From assembly GCF_019754935.1 (NCBI RefSeq), contig NZ_JAGSOA010000001.1:620001-684000 (forward strand): a stretch of DNA of 64,000 bases, written 5' to 3'. Positions 38,841-48,165 of this stretch are shown one piece after another. Each line of letters begins with the position of its first letter. Positions within the stretch are counted from its first letter, which is position 1. The notes under the pieces are model-generated. The model was not told the origin of the DNA, ran no database searches, and was given only the letters and a program-made list of their open reading frames with translations. The DNA is from Corynebacterium parakroppenstedtii. GTDB lineage: Bacteria; Actinomycetota; Actinomycetes; Mycobacteriales; Mycobacteriaceae. The translations under genes were made by a program, and so were the position numbers.

Positions 38841-39719
38841 CTACTCCACGAGCCCGGCGCGGCGGAGCCATTCCGTCACCATTACTGTCGACGCACTCCT
38901 CACGGCTTGTCCTTTGTTAGCCGCGTCGCTCCGTAGAGACACAATGTCAACCCCTTGGGCGCGCAGGTCACTCGTATGACCTATTAACCACTTTTCAACG
39001 ACAGACGAGTCGAATTCCGGGTGGAATTGGAGGCCCAGCGCCCAGGCGCCAATCGCGAAGGCTTGATTGGGATACCCAGGCGTGTTAGCGAGGTTCACCG
39101 TGCCCGGGGGCGTCGAAAAACAATCACCGTGCCAATGAAGGACGTCAACGCCCGCAAGCGCTTTCAGAGGCGACTGAGCACCATCCTCGGTGACGTTGAG
39201 AGGCGAAAACCCGATCTCCATTGCCCCGGGTGAACCGCCTAATCCGCTCCCGGCCGGCTTAACCTCGCCTCCCGCAGCTAGCGCCATTAGTTGAGCGCCC
39301 AGGCAGATTCCGATGATCGGTGCCTTCTGCGACATCCGTCGCTTGATCGCGCTTTCTTCGTCGGCAAGAAATGGGTACAGCTCTTTATCGTGAACACCGA
39401 TGGGGCCGCCAAGGACGATCAGCAAAGCTGCATTCATGACCCGGTTTTCATCGATAGGATCGACACCCATGTCAACGTAGGTAACGCGAAAGCCCAGTTG
39501 AGAGAGGTTTTCTTCCCAAGTTCCCAGGTCCTCAAACGCTAAATGTCGCAGAACGAGAACCTCACGTGGTGATGCACCCTGACTAGGGTTATCGTGACCT
39601 GACTGTAATTGTTCCGAACCTTTATGTATTTTATGACCCTGTAACGGATCTTTCTGAGGATCGGCGCTGGTACATTTGCCGGGCTGTGAATGAGAGTTCT
39701 GGGCGGAGGCCGTATTCAT
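38841..39719 (-). CDS. Class I glutamine amidotransferase-like protein
   Basis: Triad amidotransferase domain resembling stand-alone GMP synthase-like glutaminases. The nucleophile elbow is GICLGAQLMA (Cys139), the oxyanion strand is VLGGPIGVH, and the catalytic His/Glu are in LQFHPEFD. No synthetase domain is attached, so the acceptor is unknown; members may hydrolyse other amides or gamma-glutamyl compounds. The first 50 residues are low-complexity and polar and look non-catalytic. No internal ATG supports a shorter start, although a non-ATG codon near residue 50 is possible. Confidence 0.88.
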   Translation of the reverse strand: MNTASAQNSHSQPGKCTSADPQKDPLQGHKIHKGSEQLQSGHDNPSQGASPREVLVLRHLAFEDLGTWEENLSQLGFRVTYVDMGVDPIDENRVMNAALLIVLGGPIGVHDKELYPFLADEESAIKRRMSQKAPIIGICLGAQLMALAAGGEVKPAGSGLGGSPGAMEIGFSPLNVTEDGAQSPLKALAGVDVLHWHGDCFSTPPGTVNLANTPGYPNQAFAIGAWALGLQFHPEFDSSVVEKWLIGHTSDLRAQGVDIVSLRSDAANKGQAVRSASTVMVTEWLRRAGLVE

Positions 39720-39845
39720 GGGCTTATTCTAACTGCGAAACGCTCTACTCTGGAGTGCTTAGCGTGGCTGGAATGCTTAGCGTGACATATTCACACGAGA
39801 CGGATCCACTTAATAGATGAAGAACGCGAATCGGAGATTATGATA

Positions 39846-41009
39846 ATGGAAATTAATGCCTACTCCACTCTCACGGAATACAGTGAGCCACGGGTGGCAT
39901 CTAGCCCTGTACAAAGCCAGGGTTTGCCCCATATTAATCCCACTAATTCTTCATCTGATTATCCGGCTGGCTTAGAAAGCTCGGATAACGTCGAATCCCT
40001 CTCGGCGACATCAGAGGGGCCGAATTCGAGCGAAGCCACAGAAAATCAAAAGCAGCCGAGCACTCTCGATTATGAAGCGCTCAACACTTTTAGCGCTCAC
40101 ATTCACGAGCTTTATGAATACATTTTTTCTCGTTTTAACGTCAGTGCGGGAAGTGGGCAATTCCCTCAAGAAGCTTTAGATCTTCTGGAACACTTACGGT
40201 CGACGCAATGGCATTACAGTTTCGAAGCCAATGCATCTGATCCTTCTACGTATCGTCAGCTTTTGCAGTGGTCGGCACAAAACAATGCTGTGCTTCTTAT
40301 GGAAGACGGAATGTTTATTGATCCCACCGGGCAGCCGTTGCTTCCTACGCCCAGTGTCACGACTCTAGGCCATCCGCCCATCATTGATTCTGCTCAAGAG
40401 CGGTTCACAACAATCCAAAACCAGATTCGCACCAATATCGGCGTCGATATTCCCGATACATTCACCCCTGTGCGCGCGCCGGAAGAACTCGCGATTAAGC
40501 CAGCGGAAGATATTCAACTGCGCTCTATTGCCCTGTGCATGGTCGCGGATTACGCGGATTCTGTTCTCCGCGGCGATCCGATTGACCCCGCGCTCATGGA
40601 GGAAACGTCCCCCGAAGGGTTTGCAGCACGGACCAAAGAAGAAAAGAAGCTCTTCGAGACCGCAGATCCGGGGCTAGCAGAAAAGCTGTCCTGGCGAAGC
40701 GAGGCCGTTGGGGCCCTGACCTGGGCGCTCGGTCGATATGAACTGCCCTCGGCTTTCACCGGGGAACCAACCGACGGTGCAGCAGCGTTCCCCACCGCTT
40801 TGAATATGGATGAGACCCCCACCGTCCGCGATATCGACGAACTGCTCGACGCACAGCAGACGTACCGGAGCCTCATGGCAGCTGCGCGGCGCGGAATGGT
40901 CAGGGGCACGAACTTTGACCCTAACAGCGGCATTGAGCGTCTATGGGCTCTTAACTGGCTGCTCGACGGACACACCTTGGAGTGGGACACCACCGACGTA
41001 TCGGTGTAG
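39846..41009 (+). CDS. DUF4272-domain protein
   Basis: Protein of 387 residues. The last 170 match the DUF4272 pattern: an opening RSIALCMVADYADSVLRG, then EKLSWRSEAVGALTWALGRYELP, and an end ERLWALNWLLDGHTLEWDTTDVSV. The N-terminal 85 residues are low-complexity and Ser/Glu-rich, followed by a region with EALNTFSAHIHELYEYIFSRF that may be a separate domain. The function is unknown; other family members occur near toxin-immunity and effector loci, but nothing like that is present here. ATG 39846 is 9 nt from CGGAG, better than 39840. It is divergent from the amidotransferase gene. Confidence 0.82.
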   Translation: MEINAYSTLTEYSEPRVASSPVQSQGLPHINPTNSSSDYPAGLESSDNVESLSATSEGPNSSEATENQKQPSTLDYEALNTFSAHIHELYEYIFSRFNVSAGSGQFPQEALDLLEHLRSTQWHYSFEANASDPSTYRQLLQWSAQNNAVLLMEDGMFIDPTGQPLLPTPSVTTLGHPPIIDSAQERFTTIQNQIRTNIGVDIPDTFTPVRAPEELAIKPAEDIQLRSIALCMVADYADSVLRGDPIDPALMEETSPEGFAARTKEEKKLFETADPGLAEKLSWRSEAVGALTWALGRYELPSAFTGEPTDGAAAFPTALNMDETPTVRDIDELLDAQQTYRSLMAAARRGMVRGTNFDPNSGIERLWALNWLLDGHTLEWDTTDVSV

Positions 41010-41060
41010 CAGCTGCGGTCGTGAGATTCACGACCTGATACAGTCCGTTCTGAAACGTTA

Positions 41061-41096
41061 AAAATTACCCCTCACCTGCACGAACAGGGAGGGGTT
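41061..41096 (-). terminator. Terminator of tRNA-Leu
   Basis: On the minus strand GAGGGGT-type arms (ACCCCTC / GAGGGGT) are followed by AATTTTT. It lies immediately downstream of the tRNA and could also stop the rightward DUF4272 transcript. Confidence 0.8.
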
Positions 41097-41099
41097 CTG

Positions 41100-41181
<82 letters not shown>

Positions 41182-41374
41182 AAAACACATGAACACCCGA
41201 ACCAATCAGCCACAGCACCTCACGGCGCACCAGCTGTTTGAGAATTCGGAGATACGGGCCGACTAATTGACCCGAACATGCGCGACGTAATACTAGCTGA
41301 CAGCACCAGCCAATGGAAACCTCCAGCACAAACACCACTCACACCCTGGCACAGCAACGGGTAGACTGTGGCAC

Positions 41375-41872
41375 GTGAGTACAGAGGACAAAGCCGACCG
41401 CGTGCACGGGGATGATACCCTGACCAGTGCAGACGGAGGACAGCAAGAGGTGCAGCCTCAGCACACGATGCCGTCCGTCCGGGTTCGCATTGTTCAGATC
41501 ATTTTTCTCATCGCAGCAGTGGCCGCAACCTTATTCCTCGCCCACTGGCAATGGGACCGGTACACGTCGGACTCGGGTACCGCTCAAAATCTTGGCTATG
41601 TTTTACAATGGCCGGCAATTGGGGCCTTTTTCATTATCGCGTATCGTAAGTATCTCCAGTACGAACGTGAACTCGCGGAAGGTAATACTGAACCCGGCGC
41701 GAGGCGTGAGCCCTCGCGTTCTCGCCGTAAAGGGTCATCGCGAAAAGGGGCGGCAAACGCAACCTCCCGCGAGGACGATGCTCCTATGCGGGAGATACCT
41801 GAGGATTTCTTGCCTCAGCGATCCCGCCCCCAGCCTGAGCAAACCCCGGAGCACCCCAGAAAAACTCATTAA
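41375..41872 (+). CDS. Membrane protein at the LprD/Rv1343c position
   Basis: A 165-residue protein. A polar leader is followed by a first membrane segment (IVQIIFLIAAVAATLFLAHW) ending in WQWDR, reminiscent of the first helix of SURF1-like proteins. A second segment (YVLQWPAIGAFFIIAYRKYL) follows, then a long basic, Pro- and Arg-rich cytoplasmic tail. No lipobox cysteine is seen, unlike Rv1343c. GTG start; the ribosome site is weak. DUF3817 follows 24 bp later, the order in M. tuberculosis (Rv1343c-Rv1342c). Function unknown. Confidence 0.82.
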   Translation: MSTEDKADRVHGDDTLTSADGGQQEVQPQHTMPSVRVRIVQIIFLIAAVAATLFLAHWQWDRYTSDSGTAQNLGYVLQWPAIGAFFIIAYRKYLQYERELAEGNTEPGARREPSRSRRKGSSRKGAANATSREDDAPMREIPEDFLPQRSRPQPEQTPEHPRKTH

Positions 41873-41896
41873 ACGTAGGTACGCAGGAATTCCACT

Positions 41897-42361
41897 ATGA
41901 CTAACAACACCCCTGTGAATGACGCGCAGTCGACTGGTGCGTCCAATAACGATTCACGCCAAGCCGATGCACAATCATCTGACGGAAATAGCGCAGCCAA
42001 TCAGCGACGACGCGACACGCCGCGGATCAATCCCGCTCGGCAAGCACGGGTCGCTTCCGCACTAAAGCGCTACTCGGTGGCCGCCTACGTCACAGGCGTG
42101 TGGCTGCTCCTCCTCTGCGTGGAGATAGTTTTCGACCACCTGATTCTTGATAATCCCCCCGACTGGTTCATGTATATTGGCATGGCCCACGGTTTCTTCT
42201 TCATGGTCTACCTCATCATGACGCTAGACCTCGGAACCAAAGCACGGTGGAAGCCAGTCAAATGGCTCACCACATGCTTAGCAGGAACCGTCCCGTTCCT
42301 CTCTTTCGTGGTAGAAGCACGTCGTCGGCACGAGGTCCAGAAGACATTTAATCTCTCATAG
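41897..42361 (+). CDS. DUF3817 integral membrane protein
   Basis: A 154-residue protein with a Ser/Asn-rich N-terminus of about 50 residues and three hydrophobic segments. The DUF3817 core is read as RYSVAAYVTGVWLLLLCVEIV, WFMYIGMAHGFFFMVYLIMTLDLG and WLTTCLAGTVPFLSFVVEARR (residues about 55-145). A matching domain occurs in Rv1342c beside the same neighbours. The function is unknown. The AGGAATTCC site precedes the ATG. It is convergent with rdgB, only 12 bp from its stop. Confidence 0.88.
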   Translation: MTNNTPVNDAQSTGASNNDSRQADAQSSDGNSAANQRRRDTPRINPARQARVASALKRYSVAAYVTGVWLLLLCVEIVFDHLILDNPPDWFMYIGMAHGFFFMVYLIMTLDLGTKARWKPVKWLTTCLAGTVPFLSFVVEARRRHEVQKTFNLS

Positions 42362-42373
42362 CGCCGCCAGCGC

Positions 42374-43177
42374 CTACATATCCCCTATCGATCGCAAAAT
42401 CGGCACCAACTGAGCCAGAGCTCGTCCTCGATGCGATTGAGCATCCTTCTCTTCAGCAGATAGCTCGGCAGAGGTCCGCGGCGCAACGCGAGGCCGTCGG
42501 CTCTTCCCCGAGTGATCCGACTGATTAACACCTTCGCCATCCTCATCACCCGCATCCCTCGGGGAATGTTGAATCTGGGCGCGGGTGTCTTCCTCCTCGG
42601 GAACGAAAATCGGGTCATAGCCGAAGCCATTCGTGCCCCGAGGCTCGCGAATAATACGTCCCCGCCACTGGCCACGAACCACAAACTCTCCAGGTTCAGC
42701 GGGAGCCGAAAGAGAAACGCCCTCACTGAACTTTTGTAGCGAAGGAACCGTCAGGCCTGCCGCCTTCGCCCGAGGCATCAGGCTCTCCGGAATAACTAAG
42801 GCGCACACCGAAACGAACGCAGCCCCACGTCGTTCATCGGGAACATCATTCATCTGCCCCAAAACCAAGTTCGTATTGGCATCATCATCGCCATGCTTAC
42901 CTGACCACCGAGCTGAGAGCACCCCGGGCATGCCATTGAGCTCGTCGATACTCAAGCCGGAATCGTCCGCAATCGACACCAAATTAGTGTGCTTGGCAGC
43001 TTCCCTAGCCTTCAACAGAGCATTATCACCGAACGTCCGGCCGGTCTCTGGTGCCTCAGGATACTCAACGACATCCTTCAAGCTGAGCAATTCGATCCCA
43101 GCAACATGCCGCGTATCCAGGACCCTTTGGAGCTCCCTCAGTTTTTTAGCGTTCCGACTGGCAACAAGGATCTGCAC
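42374..43177 (-). CDS. rdgB: Non-canonical purine NTP pyrophosphatase (HAM1/RdgB) with an insertion
   Basis: Hydrolyses ITP, dITP and XTP to keep them out of nucleic acids. The substrate loops are SRNAKKLREL at the N-terminus, SIADDSGLSIDELNGMPGVLSARW with the metal site, and GFGYDPIFVPEE near residue 190. A polar, Asp/Gly/Ser/Arg-rich stretch of about 40 residues (196-234) interrupts the normally short step from FVPE to TSAELSAEEKDAQSHRGRAL, giving 267 residues instead of about 200. The insertion keeps the frame and both flanks. Lies 33 bp after rph, in the same operon. Confidence 0.92.
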   Translation of the reverse strand: MQILVASRNAKKLRELQRVLDTRHVAGIELLSLKDVVEYPEAPETGRTFGDNALLKAREAAKHTNLVSIADDSGLSIDELNGMPGVLSARWSGKHGDDDANTNLVLGQMNDVPDERRGAAFVSVCALVIPESLMPRAKAAGLTVPSLQKFSEGVSLSAPAEPGEFVVRGQWRGRIIREPRGTNGFGYDPIFVPEEEDTRAQIQHSPRDAGDEDGEGVNQSDHSGKSRRPRVAPRTSAELSAEEKDAQSHRGRALAQLVPILRSIGDM

Positions 43178-43210
43178 ATTTCCTCCTCGTCCTCTGTTAC
43201 GCGTTCTTCG

Positions 43211-43975
43211 TTAAGCGTTCTTCCGGTTCGGCAAAGGCTTCGGATACGGCTTCGACAGAGCTTCCTTCTGAGCACGAATCAGCTCCGAGCATCCTTTTTC
43301 TGCCGCATCCATAAACTGCATCAAATGCTCACGAGAAAATGTGCTGTGTTCACCCGTGCCCTGGATCTCCACGAACTCGCCCGATTCCGTCATCACGACG
43401 TTCATATCGACCTCCGCGCGAGAATCCTCCTCATACGGCAGGTCCAGGCACACATGCCCGTCGATAAGACCGACGGACACCGCGGCAACAGGAGGAAGCA
43501 AGGCATTCTTAGACACCAGCCCCTCTGCTTCCAAGTACGTCAACGCATCGGCGAGAGCAACATATGCGCCGGTAATAGAGGCAGTCCGGGTACCACCATC
43601 AGCCTGAAGGACATCGCAGTCCAAGGCAATCGTGTTCTCCCCCAGCGCTTTCAAATCGATCGCAGCTCGAAGCGAACGCCCCACCAGACGGGAAATCTCA
43701 TGCGTCCGCCCCTTGACCTTTCCCCGCATTGACTCGCGCGGCATCCGCTCCGCCGTCGCCGAGGGAAGCATCGAATACTCGGCCGTCAACCAGCCTTCAC
43801 CGCTGTCCTTTTTAAAGCGAGGCACACGGTCCTCCACCGAGGCTGTACACATCACACGTGTGTTTCCGAATTCCACTAAGACAGACCCGGCGGGATTCGT
43901 CGTAAAACCACGAACAATACGGACAGGGCGCATTTCATCAAGGACACGGCCATCAGCGCGTACAAAATCACTCAT
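43211..43975 (-). CDS. rph: Ribonuclease PH
   Basis: Phosphorolytic 3'-5' exoribonuclease and nucleotidyltransferase that trims tRNA 3' ends. It has 254 residues from ATG 43975. Family features are [19 protein letters not shown], the active-site/phosphate region [18 protein letters not shown], then [23 protein letters not shown] and [28 protein letters not shown] site precedes the ATG; the frame extends to 44005 without one. It is the fourth gene of the DUF2017-murI-MBL-rph-rdgB operon. Confidence 0.96.
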   Translation of the reverse strand: MSDFVRADGRVLDEMRPVRIVRGFTTNPAGSVLVEFGNTRVMCTASVEDRVPRFKKDSGEGWLTAEYSMLPSATAERMPRESMRGKVKGRTHEISRLVGRSLRAAIDLKALGENTIALDCDVLQADGGTRTASITGAYVALADALTYLEAEGLVSKNALLPPVAAVSVGLIDGHVCLDLPYEEDSRAEVDMNVVMTESGEFVEIQGTGEHSTFSREHLMQFMDAAEKGCSELIRAQKEALSKPYPKPLPNRKNA

Positions 43976-44010
43976 GCTCCCCACCCTACCGGTCCCCCCG
44001 GACACGACCG

Positions 44011-44781
44011 CTAAAACTCGTACGTCTTCTTCGGGGTCGCCACATCGATCTCGCCCGAAAAATGATCCTGAGCAGCACCAACAGTGGCCAGCGCATCAAT
44101 CCACGGCGGGATGTGGGTTAAAATCAACCGCTTCACACCAGCCCGCGTTGCCGTCTTCGCCGCCTCCGGGCCACTCATATGCATGTCAGGTGCAGCATTC
44201 TCCGACGACACTCCCCACGACGCCTCACACAAGAGCGTGTGCGCGCCCTTGGCCAAGTCGACCAGCTGGTCGCAGTAGGCGGTGTCCGCAGAGAACACCA
44301 AGGTGTGACCAGTCTCCCGCTCAACGGCCCGCAAAGCGTACGTCTCCGTCGGATGGATGACGCGCACCGGCGTAAAATCAAATGCCCCCACCGACTGAAC
44401 AACACCCTCGCGCCAACTATGGATGACGAAGCTATCGGAGAAATCGTCCACGTCGCCTGGTGCGTCGGCACTGGCTAGCCCCAAATGCTCAGCAGAAAAA
44501 TCCGGGCCGACGAAGGTATGTTTGGACTTCGCTGCTAATTGGGGATGAAACCGACGCCACACCAGCAGCGACGGAAAATCCAGGCAGTGGTCAGCGTGCA
44601 AGTGGGAAAAGACGATATGCGCTCGACCAGGGTCGGTGACCTGCGGGAGAACCCCCATCGCCCCGGGCCCCAGATCCATGATGACGGGATCCGACCCATC
44701 GTCCGGCGTCAACAAATAACTCGATGCCGGAGACTGCGGACCAGCGAGGCTTCCTGAAGAACCGATAATCGTCAACCGCAT
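44011..44781 (-). CDS. Metallo-beta-lactamase-fold phosphodiesterase (Rv1339-like)
   Basis: Binuclear metal hydrolase of the metallo-beta-lactamase fold, 256 residues, no signal peptide. The metal motif [10 protein letters not shown] (His60, His62, Asp64, His65) is complete, [10 protein letters not shown] supplies the bridging aspartate, and LTHIPPWID the late histidine. The M. tuberculosis homologue Rv1339, in the same position between murI and rph, is described as an atypical class II cyclic-nucleotide phosphodiesterase, so a cAMP or related substrate is possible. RNase Z-like activity is an alternative. Confidence 0.9.
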   Translation of the reverse strand: MRLTIIGSSGSLAGPQSPASSYLLTPDDGSDPVIMDLGPGAMGVLPQVTDPGRAHIVFSHLHADHCLDFPSLLVWRRFHPQLAAKSKHTFVGPDFSAEHLGLASADAPGDVDDFSDSFVIHSWREGVVQSVGAFDFTPVRVIHPTETYALRAVERETGHTLVFSADTAYCDQLVDLAKGAHTLLCEASWGVSSENAAPDMHMSGPEAAKTATRAGVKRLILTHIPPWIDALATVGAAQDHFSGEIDVATPKKTYEF

Positions 44782-44889
44782 GTGTTTATAGTGCCAGACC
44801 AGCGCACATCATGGCGATTAAAGCTGCAATTTTGAGCGCTTTTGTCTCGATGATCACTCCGTCAACCGGGTGAGATGAAGATCACGGTT

Positions 44890-45756
44890 CTACATATCCG
44901 TCAGGCCCTCGACGTGGCTTACTTGGGTAATCGACGGGCCCAAGAAACGCCTGGCCAGCCTAGCGAAACGATGGGGGTCACCGGTCGACTCAAATGTCCG
45001 GGCAGGTTCAGGGCCGGCATAGTCATTCACGACGTTGGCATCAACCACATCCAACGACTCCGCCTCAGGGTTCGCGTCGTTAAACAAATCCTCCTGATAA
45101 AGGACCCGCGGAACCTCCTTACCCTCCTCCTCGGAGCTGCTCACCAGGGTCACGTTATCCCCCATCACCAGCTGAATCACCCCGGTAAGCAGCGGATAAT
45201 GAGTACACCCCAGCACCACAGTGTCGACGCCGACATCCTGCAAGGGCTCCAAATACGCCTCCGCTAAGCCCATAATCTGCCGGCCTGTCGTGATGCCACG
45301 CTCGACGAAGGGCACGAATTGCGGGCAATCAACGGCATAGATCTCGATGTTCGGATCGAGATTCGCTATGCACCGCTGATACGCTCCCGACGCGATCGTT
45401 CCCGTCGTTCCAATCACCCCGACGCGGCCATTCCGCGTTGCTGCGACCGCGCGTCGCGAAGCCGGCTCGATCACCCCCACAACGGGGACGTCGTAAAGCT
45501 CCCGCGCTTTATCCAAAAACACCGACGCAGCCGTATTACACGCGATCACGATCATTTTGGCGCCACGGGCGACGAGGTCGTCGGCAATCGCCGTCGAATA
45601 CCGGATAACATCTTCGCGGGGCTTGGGGCCGTACGGAGCGTGCGCGGTGTCGCCGACATACATGATCGACTCGGTTGGGGCTTGGTCCACAATGGTCCGG
45701 GCAACCGTTAACCCGCCTACCCCGGAATCAAAAACTCCGATGGGGCTATTTTTCAT
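44890..45756 (-). CDS. murI: Glutamate racemase
   Basis: Makes D-glutamate for peptidoglycan by two-base, cofactor-free racemisation. It has 288 residues. The N-terminal [13 protein letters not shown], the first catalytic cysteine in IACNTAAS and the second in [11 protein letters not shown] are intact. The ATG at 45756 overlaps the DUF2017 stop as ATGA, indicating translational coupling; the frame starting three codons upstream is less likely. Located between DUF2017 and the MBL-fold gene, as in M. tuberculosis. Confidence 0.96.
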   Translation of the reverse strand: MKNSPIGVFDSGVGGLTVARTIVDQAPTESIMYVGDTAHAPYGPKPREDVIRYSTAIADDLVARGAKMIVIACNTAASVFLDKARELYDVPVVGVIEPASRRAVAATRNGRVGVIGTTGTIASGAYQRCIANLDPNIEIYAVDCPQFVPFVERGITTGRQIMGLAEAYLEPLQDVGVDTVVLGCTHYPLLTGVIQLVMGDNVTLVSSSEEEGKEVPRVLYQEDLFNDANPEAESLDVVDANVVNDYAGPEPARTFESTGDPHRFARLARRFLGPSITQVSHVEGLTDM

Positions 45757-46310
45757 GAGCGCCACGCTTCAAGTAAGGACTCCTGGCACACCGCCAGCCA
45801 TTCGACGAAATTCCGATCAAACCCTGCGTCGGGGCCAGCTTCGGGCAAATGCCCCTCGTCGTCGATAAAGGCTGCGGCCTTATAGGTGCGGATGTCGTTC
45901 AGCCCGGCTAACCAGCGTGGGACGTCGTCATAGGTCAACGACACATTCACCGAACCATCGGGGCCTAAAGCGTCGACAATATAACGAAGATTAGTGAGCT
46001 TCTGGGAAATAATATCCGGTTCGTGAAGCTGACGGAGCATCCCATTGTCGCCCTCAAACTCTTCGGCCTCCGACGTTTCAAAGTCGGGAAGCAGCCGCGC
46101 CAAGCCCGGATCCTCCGGTTTTTCGGAGTGGCCCGAACTGATCCCCGTCATCTCCTCGAGCACATCCTTGGGGGCGCTCCGCTGGCGTTCAATTAATGCA
46201 TTGCACAGGTCTGCCGCCGCGTCGCCCAGAAGTTCCCGCTCCATGGGCTCAAAGGTCGTGTTTATTGTCCTCTTCTTCAGCAACCCTTTACGGGGTTTCC
46301 ACGGCTCCAC
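45753..46310 (-). CDS. DUF2017 protein
   Basis: A 185-residue cytoplasmic protein of the actinobacterial DUF2017 family (position of Rv1332). Visible features are an N-terminal basic patch ([10 protein letters not shown]), a helical segment [20 protein letters not shown], an acidic mid-region, and a C-terminal helix pair with [21 protein letters not shown] and [17 protein letters not shown]. No catalytic motif is seen. Lies directly downstream of clpS with 74 bp between, coupled to murI by an ATGA overlap. Function unknown. Confidence 0.88.
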   Translation of the reverse strand: MEPWKPRKGLLKKRTINTTFEPMERELLGDAAADLCNALIERQRSAPKDVLEEMTGISSGHSEKPEDPGLARLLPDFETSEAEEFEGDNGMLRQLHEPDIISQKLTNLRYIVDALGPDGSVNVSLTYDDVPRWLAGLNDIRTYKAAAFIDDEGHLPEAGPDAGFDRNFVEWLAVCQESLLEAWRS

Positions 46311-46384
46311 AGCTTATCCCTCACGTGATTCGTCGGTACGTCATACGAAGCGAGTACAACTACAAGCAGCTTACCGCCCTAGCT

Positions 46385-46684
46385 TTAGCCCTCAGAACGC
46401 TGCATGGTAGCCCATAAACCCGCAGTCTGCAGCTTCTTGACATCGACTTCTACCTTATCGCGCTCCCCCGACGACACGACCGCCTTGCCCTCCGTATGCA
46501 CTTTCATCATCAGCTCCGTCGCTCGAGCACGCCCATAGCCCAGCACAGTTTCAAACACATAGGTGACGTAACTCATCAGATTGACGGGGTCATCCCACAC
46601 GATGCACAGCCATGGAAGATCAGGTTCTGTCATCGTCTGTGTGTCTGTTTCGGGGGTAGCTAAGGGAGCTGCGGCAGGACTCAT
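46385..46684 (-). CDS. clpS: ClpS adaptor protein
   Basis: Adaptor that delivers N-degron substrates to ClpC or ClpA-type unfoldases. From ATG 46684 it has 99 residues. The ClpS core is read as WLCIVWDDPVNLMSYVTYVF, LGYGRARATELMMKVHTEGK and VVSSGERDKVEVDVKKLQTAGLWATM, with the N-degron pocket and the ClpA-binding loop in place. The frame is open to 46750, but the region is a divergent promoter with pncB, so the downstream ATG is chosen. It starts the clpS-DUF2017-murI unit. Confidence 0.93.
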   Translation of the reverse strand: MSPAAAPLATPETDTQTMTEPDLPWLCIVWDDPVNLMSYVTYVFETVLGYGRARATELMMKVHTEGKAVVSSGERDKVEVDVKKLQTAGLWATMQRSEG

Positions 46685-46818
46685 GGTGTCCACTTTAGCC
46701 AGAAACCATGCCGACTCACAGGAACCCAGCGAACCGTGCCGACGCCTCACACGGCGACCGGGTGGGCGGGTTGTCCATTCATATACGTTTGTCCCCGGCA
46801 GCCACTATCATGATCGCC

Positions 46819-48147
46819 ATGAACGCTTCCCACTCCCAGGACACCACTCGACGCTCCAGCGCACTGCTCACCGACAAATACGAACTCACGATGCTTGACG
46901 CTGCCATTAAAGATGGCACAGCGGATCGACAAGTGAGTTTCGAAGTTTTCGCCCGACGGCTCCCCGGGCAACGTCGGTACGGAGTTGTTGCAGGTACCGA
47001 CCGAGTTTTACGCACTGTCCGCGATTTCGTCTTTACCGACGAACAACTCGAATACCTCGACTTCCTTAGCGACGAAACAATTGAATACCTGCGCAATTAC
47101 CGTTTCTCAGGCCATATCGACGGATACTCCGAAGGCGAACTCTACTTCCCGTACTCCCCCATTTTGACGGTCCGCGGGACATTCGCTGAGTGCGTGGTGC
47201 TGGAAACAGTCATTCTGTCCATCATGAACGCCGATTCGGCCGTCGCAACGGCAGCAGCGCGAATGGTCACCGCCGCGGAGGGACGGCCCATCATGGAGAT
47301 GGGATCCCGACGCACCCACGAATATGCCGCGGTCACCGCCACCCGCGCCGCCTACCTCGCAGGCTTCTCCTCCACCAGCAACTTGGAGGCCGCGTACCGC
47401 TACAACATCCCCTCAGCGGGAACGGCAGCGCACGCATGGACTTTGGCACACACCACCAGCGAGGGCGCCCATGAGGACGAGGCGTTCCGCACGCAGATCG
47501 ACACCCTCGGCATCGGAACGACGCTTCTTGTCGACACCTACGACATCGCCGCCGGAGTGCGCACCGCCATCGATGTCGCCGGCACTGACCTAGGCGGCAT
47601 CAGGATTGACTCTGGCGAACTAGGCGTTTTAGCCCGTCAGGTTCGCGATCAGCTGGATTCCTTAGGAGCGACGAACACGAAGATTGTCGTGTCCTCCGAC
47701 CTCGACGAATTCGCAATTGCTGCGCTGCGTTCCGAGCCCGTCGACGCGTACGGCGTCGGCACGTCTGTGGTGACCGGTTCTGGGCACCCCACCGCCGAAA
47801 TGGTGTACAAGCTCGTTGAGGTCGACGGGCTGCCCGTGGCGAAACGCTCAAGCCACAAGATCTCGCACGGCGGCACCAAGCGTGCCTACCGTGCCGTCCG
47901 AGAATCTGGTACTGCAGTTGAGGAAGTTATTACGCATTTCGACGACGACGCGCCGAAACTGTACAACGGCCTGCATGCGCGCCCGTTGACTGTGGCCCTG
48001 ATGCGTGACGGCGAAATGACAGGCAACCTTCCCTCCCTCGAGGCGTGCCGCGAGTACCTCTCTCAAGCGCTCATCACGCTGCCATGGGAAGGCCTTGCCC
48101 TGTCCGCCGATGAACCTGCTATTTCCACCCGGTTCGTCGGGTTCTAG
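46819..48147 (+). CDS. pncB: Nicotinate phosphoribosyltransferase
   Basis: Salvages nicotinate to NaMN using PRPP. The first recognisable segment is ALLTDKYELTMLDAAIKDG, followed by EVFARRLPGQRRYGVVAG. The catalytic phospho-histidine lies in SAGTAAHAW, PRPP-binding residues in GGIRIDSGEL, and GTSVVTGSGHPTAEMVYKLVEV completes the core. The product is 443 residues from ATG 46819; an ATG at 46810 is also possible, and neither has a ribosome site, so leaderless initiation is plausible. The ATG at 46708 is too close to clpS. It precedes dinG by 18 bp; the window also encodes nadE. Confidence 0.92.
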   Translation: MNASHSQDTTRRSSALLTDKYELTMLDAAIKDGTADRQVSFEVFARRLPGQRRYGVVAGTDRVLRTVRDFVFTDEQLEYLDFLSDETIEYLRNYRFSGHIDGYSEGELYFPYSPILTVRGTFAECVVLETVILSIMNADSAVATAAARMVTAAEGRPIMEMGSRRTHEYAAVTATRAAYLAGFSSTSNLEAAYRYNIPSAGTAAHAWTLAHTTSEGAHEDEAFRTQIDTLGIGTTLLVDTYDIAAGVRTAIDVAGTDLGGIRIDSGELGVLARQVRDQLDSLGATNTKIVVSSDLDEFAIAALRSEPVDAYGVGTSVVTGSGHPTAEMVYKLVEVDGLPVAKRSSHKISHGGTKRAYRAVRESGTAVEEVITHFDDDAPKLYNGLHARPLTVALMRDGEMTGNLPSLEACREYLSQALITLPWEGLALSADEPAISTRFVGF

Positions 48148-48165
48148 GCGGCTCACCGGAAGCAT

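Noticed and set aside
46708..46818. Upstream ATG at 46708 for pncB
   Set aside because: It lies 24 bp from the divergent clpS start, leaving no promoter space, and the extra residues do not resemble the family.
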